A stretch of DNA of 64,000 nucleotides from Epiperipatus broadwayi (taxonomy: Eukaryota > Onychophora > Udeonychophora > Euonychophora > Peripatidae): NCBI GenBank assembly GCA_028023455.1, contig JAQFVV010012396.1, forward strand, positions 8,844,085 through 8,908,084, in the 5' to 3' direction. The position numbers were made by a program, and so were the translations under genes. Under the pieces are notes generated by a model. It was not told the origin of the DNA. It did no database searches and saw only the letters and a program-made list of their open reading frames with translations. Shown one piece after another: positions 56,881-64,000 of this stretch (the first letter of the stretch is position 1; each line of letters opens with the position of its first letter).

Positions 56881-59205
56881 CAGACTGTACTACTATGCAG
56901 ATGTAGCAATATGGTGTGGGGATAAGTTAATATGCTCTAATTTATTACCCCTAATGAAACAATCTGCAGAGACTTACCAGGCTTAGAAGGGAAAAACATT
57001 GCATCCAACTATGTTCAGACTGTGGGTCATCTGATAGAGTGCTAATGAGAACCCGATGAAATGCTTAACCAATGATTGCATACCCTTTGATTTACTAATT
57101 CTATCCCTATTTAATAATATTAAATGCAATTTAGGTTAGTTCATCCACTTTTCCCCTTTTAAATTCCGTTATGCCCTAATATTCAAACCCAGAGAGAATA
57201 TTGCTTTTAACTCCTTTAACAGGTATGAACAGATACACACAGCAACACCTGCACCTATATATAGGTTACTACTAGCATTTATTATATTTGTTTTATTTTG
57301 AAGCTTTTATATGATAAGAAAAATAGATGTGTATGCATGCCTAAATGTTTATAGACTGTGGAATTTCTGGACAACTCAATAAAACAGAGACTGGAATAAT
57401 ACAAACTCTCAAACATTTATTAACAATAATAAATATCAAGTATAACAATAATAGTAATGATTAAAAAATAATAATATGTACATGTGAACCTCTACCATTT
57501 TACTAATTAATGATTATTATAATCCAACCCTTATACCCCATGGTAGAAATCCACCTATGTCACTCATTCTCTACAAATTATAATTATATAGAAAAATAAA
57601 CTTTAGTTATTTAATATCATTGAGATGCTGGCTAGCTAAATTATATATATTCACAGATGTTAACAACCTATTTAACAAGTTTCCCCAATTTATATATATG
57701 AGATAGATACTAGTTGATTAGTCAAACATACTGGAAAATATATACACAAGGTTAATCACAAAATAAAACATATAATATGTATTCTGTATAAGTGTTGTAA
57801 TTTAACCTATGAAAATAAATTTAGAGAATCTTACCTCAATATTTATGTGGATATCCTGATGTGAAGGTGGGTGAACCTAAATTTTATTTACAATGAAAAT
57901 ATAAAAATATCAAAATGAATAACCCCCCTGTTCTTCTTTGCTAATTCTGAAAAATGAGGCTTCAGCATCAGAGTGTGAAAATACAACAGATAACAAGACT
58001 TGAAAAAAAAAATAAACAAAAATTTACAATATTGATTCTTTGATTAAAAAAAATTGTAATTGGAACAAAGTTCATAAAAATCATCATAATAGAAGTAGTA
58101 GTAGTTGATATTTAGGCAAGTTGTTCTTCAAAGCAGTTTTACTTAGTAAATCATTTTCCTTAGCAAGGATAGATAGGTACAATAGTGTCTCCTGTAGTTG
58201 TGTTTAATGGCAAACACTTTGATCCTCATTTGATTCACCATAAAGTATTCCAATCCTTGTTTACTTTGGACTGCAGGCATCTTCTTGTGTGTTTACAATA
58301 ACGTAGAAAAATATAGATATAGAGGTTTAATGCAGCTGGTAGGAAATACCATGATACACAATAGGATGTTTTGCTCTAGCCCATCTTCATATTAAAGTAC
58401 AATTTAATAATTATTTGTAATCATAAATTTATATCAGATAATATAGAAGCGCTATATATATATATTAATAAAATTATTTCATTTTTCTTTTCCAATTTTC
58501 AGCAAATTAATTTCATTATTCTTTTGAAAAAATTTAAAATATTCAAATTTACTCCAACCACTTTTCAAACACGATTTAATTATTTAAGAATTTATCACTT
58601 ATTCTTACTTATTTTACTTCCTTTCTTCTGAATTTGGTAAACTTTTAATTACAACATTTGACTTTTAAAAATGTTTATAATTTAAATAAAAGAAAAAGCT
58701 AAAACTCCATTTTAGCGTTCTAAATTTTACTTTAAACGACTGTCTATTGTTGTAGCTGCTATCTCTTTTGATAAGAAGCACTATTTGTAAAAAGTTTCTA
58801 TTTTTATATAAAACGCTGATATTTTAAACTGCCTATTGTTTAAATTCATTTAGATTTTTATATGTATTGTTTAAATACATTTCATTTATTACAAATAAAA
58901 AATAATAATAAAATAAGTTTTATTTTCACACATGCCCACCAATTAACTTCAGGCTATCCCAAATTCATTTAACTATAAATTAATATTCAATTTTAAATTT
59001 AAAAAATATATATATACATTAGTTTATTTAATCAAATAGTTTTATATATATACAATATTACTTTGTAAAATACTGATCGTATTAAATGTATAATAAAATA
59101 ATCTATTGTGCATTATATGTATATATGTAATAAATAACAAACAAATAATCTTTCCCATTATTAATATAAATTCCAAATGGATTGGGTTCAATAAATATGC
59201 TTGAT
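56881..59205. other. AT-rich intergenic sequence
   Basis: TA-microsatellite patches (about 58453-58462, 59010-59050). No coding exon or transposon protein recognised. Confidence 0.45.
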
Positions 59206-59213
59206 CTTTTTAG

Positions 59214-59301
59214 GAATGTGTGCATTGTAAGCTACCTTTTACAATGAGAAGTGATGATGTCCATATTCAAGACCCAGACAGTCCATACCAAGAAGTATGA
59301 T
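59214..59301 (+). CDS. candidate terminal exon, uncertain
   Basis: After CTTTTTAG an open frame reads ECVHCKLPFTMRSD … DPDSPYQEV and stops. The C-x2-C pair and mixed composition look more protein-like than the surroundings. However, the block TGATGTCCA…CAAG is repeated just after it, which argues for a non-coding repeat. No family recognised and no partner exon found. Confidence 0.2.
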
Positions 59302-59574
59302 GTCCAGGATCAAGTACCAGGCCATTTTTCTATCCAAGACTAAATATACTAAAATATAAGAAATTTATGATAATTATTACAAAGATGATTTTAAAATGAT
59401 CTTCAGACCTGAAGTGGAAAGAAATCACTGAAGAATAGAGACAAAAGATGTTACAGTCCTCTATCAGAGAATGCTTTCAGTACATGAGTGGCTCTTACCT
59501 AGATAAAAATGTCCATTGTGGGTAATAACCTATTCTTAGATCATGCTATTTAATGTAACTACCTTAGGTAAAAA

Positions 59575-59733
59575 TTCTGGCAAGTTCCTTCTAGATTAAT
59601 TCAAGGTAACCTACTTGAAAATAATGACCCTCTTAGGTCATTGGATAAGAATTCCAGAGTTCCTTCAATAGTTCCTGATGAGGATAGAATGCCGACTGCA
59701 AGAGCTCACAATTTTTTTAAAAGCACTATCCAG
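59575..59733 (+). CDS. candidate internal exon, uncertain
   Basis: An open frame (…LLENNDPLRSLDKNSRVPS…PDEDRMPTARAHNFFKS…) ends in ATCCAG|GTGAGT, a strong donor sequence. The acceptor is unclear. The region has internal near-repeats (AATTC…AGTTCCTTC twice), so it may be repeat-derived. Not assigned to any gene. Confidence 0.2.
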
Positions 59734-61314
59734 GTGAGTTATGCAGAAAAGAATTTCAAATCAATTGATAACATTAGGTGCCAGTTTACATTATGCAGAA
59801 ATAATTTTGAATAGAGTGACTGCACAGCACTATAGACAGTTGTTTTCTAAATTTCCAAAGTATGCATTTTGTCATGTATTTTGAACCTGGTTAATAATGT
59901 CTAACATATATTTAATAATACAACGATCATCCATGGCATTATAAACTATTTGCTGCTTTTTAAAAAATCTGTTTCATCTAAGATTATATTACATTATTGA
60001 TTTTGAATATTTTCTGGTCATGATCAAGAAATATAGTACTTAGGATATTAGCAATCCATTAATTAAAACTTATCCATTGTTTTCTAAATCTATTTTTGCC
60101 AAAAATATACACCATGTATTCTGAATTTTTTTGATCATAACTGAGATTAGAGTTATAATTATGAGAAATAAAGATTCAATAATGTAATGATAATCCAGGT
60201 TATGACATCTTTTTTTAAAAATTTAGTTAACTATTTACAAATGTAAATAACTCTATAGAAATTCCAATCAGGAGATAATTTAATTAGCAGAGTTTTTTAA
60301 TTTTAAAAAGCCTTTCACTTTTTACACACAGGTTAAAAGGATATTAACTAAAATAACTTTCAGATAGGAACAGAGCATTATCAGATTAGTAAACTACTGA
60401 GCGATGAAAATAAGATTTTCTTTATTTTACTCTCTAATTAAAATCTTTGATTACAAATGAGTGTTAAGAAAAGATAAACTAATTTCAAATTTATATTGTG
60501 CTAGGCATGCTTTTGGAAGAACACTGCCAGAATCATAAGTCTTATTTCACAGTTGAAATGTTGCACCCTTAAATGAATGCATTTCGTTATGTAAAGGAGA
60601 CATTTAAATATTCGTTTTTGACAATAGAACACGATTCTTTTTTATGTGTACGGATCTTTTGCAATTGGCCATGCCTCATTGTATTTTTTTTTTTTTTTAT
60701 TGTCTCTTTCAGCGCAAACTGACTTCATGTTAGATTAAAAGCATGATCCGTTGTGTGCTAGTGTTCAAAGAAAAAATAAGTAGATATCCATTTAATAATC
60801 AATATTCTAACAGGAAGCTGGGTTAATTATTGATGGCTGACTGCCTGAAAATTTAATCTGAAAATATTTTCAAGTTTGCACTATTATTTCACAGGTTCTT
60901 CATTTTTATTATGTAATCAGTATCATCAGTTTCCTTTTTTTAAGAAAACAGGTTTTTTAACTGACAATGGAAAAGGTTATATGTTATTTTTTGTTAAATC
61001 TTTAGTAAACTAAACACCATTCCATGACACGAATTAGCTAGCAGAGGCTTTCTAACTGTGACTATGTCTATCTTCTGATAGGAAGAAAAATGCATATTTT
61101 CAATTTGGCTTGACTTTCAAGACATAGATTTGCTTGAATAATACATAGTAAAAGATGGATTATTTTGAGAATAATTAGCTAAAAAATTGCTTAATTGAAT
61201 CTATTTCCATAACTATTTGATGTCTTAACTTATTCAATATTAACAAGAAAGTGATTTTATTGTCATCAAAGTCTGTTAATTATTGTATGATGACAATAGA
61301 TATAGTAGAATTAT
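59734..61314. other. AT-rich intergenic sequence
   Basis: No credible exon, RNA gene or repeat boundary. A run of about 15 T lies near 60690. Confidence 0.5.
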
Positions 61315-61326
61315 CTTCCTAGTAAG

Positions 61327-61642
61327 TATAAATTTTATTAAACGCCCATTATTATATTAAGTAATAATTTACTAAGGCTGTAACCTTAGAAATAAGCGTC
61401 TGAAAAATACGAAGGTAGGGACCTCTATAGGTCTTAAAACACAAGCTTACGCTATGAATAGCTTCACACTCTTAGATCAAAACACTTCAGCTTCACCTAT
61501 TTATATATAAAAGTAGGTTGAAGTAAAGAAGGATTCTCTCTTTTCTTCATAGCGTAAGCTTGTGTTTTAAGATTTATAGAGGTCCCTACCTTCGCATTTT
61601 TCAGATGCTTATTTCTAAGGTTACAGCCTTAGTAAATTATTA
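61327..61642. mobile_element. MITE-like hairpin with about 105-bp inverted repeats
   Basis: Arms about 61359-61478 and 61545-61645 pair well (GGCTGTAACCTTAGAAATAA / TTATTTCTAAGGTTACAGCC; ACACAAGCTTACGCTATGAA / its complement) around a loop of about 65-85 bases. The 12-bp sequence CTTCCTAGTAAG occurs on both sides (61315-61326 and 61643-61654), a possible target duplication. No coding capacity; family unknown. Confidence 0.75.
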
Positions 61643-61654
61643 CTTCCTAGTAAG

Positions 61655-62030
61655 CAAATATACATTACACATTTTATATCTTTTGTGAATTATTCATAAA
61701 TGATTCTATCAATACAAGTATCATTTTTATGGCACTTTAACTCGTTGCATTTCTGCCACAAAGAAAACAACTCTTTTTTGTTACTTCATGTTTATTTCTA
61801 AAACTTCATAGATAGCAATGCTAGCATACATAAGATAGAGTGGTGCACTTTATCTTACCCACATCTCATAAGAAACATGAAAAATATTAATCAGGGTCAA
61901 AACTTTTGTAATAGCAAATTATTAATTTTGATTTTTTTTTTTTTAAGATTCTTTTATTATATGATAATTTTTCATTTGCAATAAACTGTAATGACATTAT
62001 AAATTTTTAAACAAGTCAGTACTGGTGATG
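61655..62030. other. AT-rich intergenic sequence
   Basis: No feature seen. Confidence 0.5.
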
Positions 62031-63290
62031 TGATGTGATGCACTGTGACTTCTCCTTAAACGGAGTCAGGAATCTCTCAGCAACTATGCCCAGAGAAACC
62101 TGTTAGTCACTTTACCTCACCTTTCCATTCACCACCCTAAGTTCTCCCACATTCTGCTCCATCCCATTTCCACAACATGTTTGTTAACTCCATGGCCTTC
62201 ATATTTAAATCCCCTTATCTTTTCCCAAACCCAACATAAAAAGCAATAACCCAATTTCTGTATAATCACTTTGTTCACATTTATTCTTCCATAACTTCCT
62301 TATTTGTACCCTTTCTGCTTTCAAGCATTTACATTCAATTAACAGAGCCTAATATTTTCTATGCCTTCCATACACAATTTGCAGACTAAATCACCCATAT
62401 TTTTACATTTATGTGTATATTTCCTTGTTGCTAAAGATGCTGTTAGAGCCTTGAACATGTGATGTGAGGCACTGTGACTTCTCCTTAAACGGAGTCAGGA
62501 ATCTCTCAGCAACTATGAAAGCCTGTTAACCACTTTACATTCCCTTTCTATTTCCCACCCTAAGTTTTCCCATAATCTGCTCCATGCCATTTCCACAACA
62601 TAATCTTTATCAACTCTATGGCCTTTATATCTAAATCCCCCTTATCTTTTCCCAAACCTAACATAAAAACCAATAACCCACTTTCTGTATAATAACCTTG
62701 TTCATATTTATTCTTCCATAACTGCCTTATTTGTACCCTTTCTGCTTTCAAGCATTTACATTCAATTAACAGATGCCTGATATTTTCTATGCCTTCCATA
62801 CACAATTTGCAGACTAAATCACACATATTTTTACATTTATGTGTATATTCCCTTGTTGCTAAAGATCCCATTAGAGCTTTGAACATGTGATGTTGTGATG
62901 TGATGCACTGTGACTTCTCCTTAAGCAGAGTCAGGAATCTCTCAGCAACTATGAAAGCCTGTTAACCACTTTACCTTCCCTTTCTATTTCCCACCCTAAG
63001 TTTTCCCATAATCTGCTCCATCCCATTTCCACAACATAATCCTTGTCAACTCTATGGCCTTTATATCTAAATCCCCCTTATCTTTTCCCAAACCTAGCAT
63101 AAAAATCAATAACCCACTTTCTGTATAATCACTTTGTTCACATTTATTCTTCCATAACTTCATTATTTCAAGCATTTATATTCAATTAACATATGTCTAA
63201 TATTTTCTGTCTTCCTTACACAATTTGCAGACTAAATTACCCATATTTTTCCATTTACATGTATATGCTCTTTTTTATATGTATATTTCT
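62031..63290 (-). repeat. three head-to-tail LINE 3'-end units of about 430 bp
   Basis: Units start near 62033, 62458 and 62889. Each begins (plus strand) with a GTGATGTGATG-type microsatellite, CACTGTGACTTCTCCTTAA and GGAATCTCTCAGCAACTATG. Each then contains the reverse complement of a LINE C-terminal coding region. Units 2 and 3 share details (CTATGAAAGCCTG) and are most alike; unit 3 decays after about 63240. The arrangement suggests repeated 5'-truncated insertions into the previous copy's tail, or later tandem duplication. Confidence 0.8.
62560..62886 (-). pseudogene. LINE C-terminal fragment with CCHC finger (unit 2)
   Basis: A 108-residue open frame has a Cys-rich start (CKNMCDLVC) followed by CKLCMEGIENIRHLLIEC, a C-x2-C-x8-H-x4-C finger of the kind found at the end of LINE ORF2 proteins. 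It ends with a Trp-rich tail (MLWKWHGADYGKT). Units 1 and 3 carry the same region with frameshifts. This is only the tail of a reverse transcriptase protein; the ATG is unlikely to be a real start. Different family from the LINE at 25-28 kb. Confidence 0.7.
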
Positions 63291-63404
63291 CATACTGCCT
63301 ATAGCGCCATCTCTAAGTCAATGCATGATACAATGACAAGAACTAAAATATCTGGATAATGAATTACAACATGAAATGTGAGGGTATATTTCATATCTTA
63401 GCAG
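63291..63404. other. short spacer before mariner remnant
   Basis: No feature except a possible part of the mariner 5' end; no terminal inverted repeat could be identified. Confidence 0.4.
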
Positions 63405-64000
63405 AAAATCTACAATGTAATAAAGTGCTAACATTAAATTTTGTTTTAAATTGTGCAGAATTGTTACTGACACATTTGAAATAATTTAAATTATGTGTGG
63501 CAGTGAAGCCATGAGTTGCAACAATGTCTTCAAGTGGTTTGCAAGATTTCATGACATTAGAGATAGCATTGTGATCAAGCAAATCAAAAACAATTGGAAA
63601 CAAAGGAAATGTGAAAAAAAATTGCTGAAATTGTTTGAACTGATTGATGTATCTGCCAAATTCTTTGAGGAATTCACTGGTATTGCCAAAACCACTATTA
63701 CATTTTAGTAGAAAATTTGAAAAAGAAATGTTACATTTTATGCCTCATTTGTTGACAATTGACCAAAAATATGCCAGTGTCAAGCACTATAAAGACATGC
63801 AAAGAACTGCACCTATGGATCTGGAATTTTATCATAAAAATGATGAGATATGATGTTTCCAGTATTAGATATCAACCAAATGCCAGAAAGTGGAATGGAA
63901 ATTGCCAAAAGAAAAGTCAAAAACATTGCTAATGCAAAAAAAAATTGAACAAAACATTGGTTCACTGGATTTTTTTTAATTCTAAAGGATTATTCATCAA
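63405..64000 (+). pseudogene. mariner transposase pseudogene, cut by window end
   Basis: Frame fragments match a mariner (SETMAR/FLJ37770-like) transposase in order: NIKFCFKLCRIVTDTFEII, GSEAMSCNNVFKWFARF (first helix-turn-helix), EFTGIAKTTI (second helix-turn-helix), then FMPHLLTIDQK (the usual 'VPHxLTxxQK' linker). KNDEI then CFQY correspond to the GDE-x-W-x-x-x-Y block with the first catalytic Asp. STKCQKVEW follows. Stops and shifts near 63595, 63707 and 63852 break it. The second half with the remaining catalytic residues starts at about 63900 and runs off the window. Confidence 0.9.

Noticed and set aside
1-64000. CRISPR array, prophage or bacterial operon
   Set aside because: No regular short direct repeats with unique spacers, no ribosome binding sites or tightly packed genes; the content is clearly that of an animal-type nuclear genome.

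Overview
This is a eukaryotic, very AT-rich window. It has long A/T homopolymers, microsatellites, GT-AG introns, and a dense load of class I and class II transposable elements. The one host gene I can support has metazoan-type splicing. Its repeat partners (hAT, mariner, Penelope with GIY-YIG, RTE, Gypsy-like LTR elements) suggest an invertebrate animal. I cannot place the species from sequence alone. No bacterial, organellar, rRNA, tRNA or CRISPR feature is visible.

Host gene: two plus-strand exons, 9862-9990 and 39718-40107, join in phase to encode the end of a Mut7-C domain protein (EXD3 / exonuclease mut-7 homologue). The intron between them is 29.7 kb. The 5' part of the gene lies upstream, either outside the window or not recognised in 1-9861. 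Candidate polyadenylation signals follow the stop codon up to about 40.63 kb. Two weak exon-like stretches at 59.2 and 59.6-59.7 kb are noted only tentatively.

Layout. 0.7-1.7 kb: foldback repeat (second copy at 31.6-32.3 kb). 3.5-9.4 kb: complete non-autonomous LTR element, minus strand, about 2.2-kb LTRs and a coiled-coil Gag-like ORF. 9.86-9.99 kb: EXD3 exon. 10.2-19.4 kb: an intron stretch dominated by a tandem triplication and at least five inverted repeats, including a palindrome of about 3.9 kb (14.96-18.90). 20.3-25.0 kb: LTR element with about 2-kb LTRs and only a 0.7-kb non-coding interior. 25.0-28.4 kb: degraded APE-type LINE, minus strand. 28.4-36.4 kb: LTR-like direct repeats around a broken Gag gene; the right repeat carries a 2.5-kb hAT transposon with a perfect 8-bp target duplication. 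36.4-38.6 kb: Penelope-like element in an inverted, head-to-head arrangement. 39.7-40.6 kb: EXD3 last exon and 3' UTR. 43.0-54.9 kb: large LTR element, minus strand, with LTRs over 4 kb; its 5' LTR carries an RTE fragment and a hairpin element, each with target duplications. 56.5-56.9 kb: dimeric tandem repeat. 61.3-61.65 kb: hairpin MITE. 62.0-63.3 kb: three head-to-tail LINE 3' ends of about 430 bp. 63.4-64.0 kb: mariner pseudogene.

Taken together, a gene whose relatives (C. elegans mut-7) act in transposon silencing and RNAi appears to carry an intron full of transposons and long hairpins. The sequence supports that juxtaposition; any regulatory meaning is inference.
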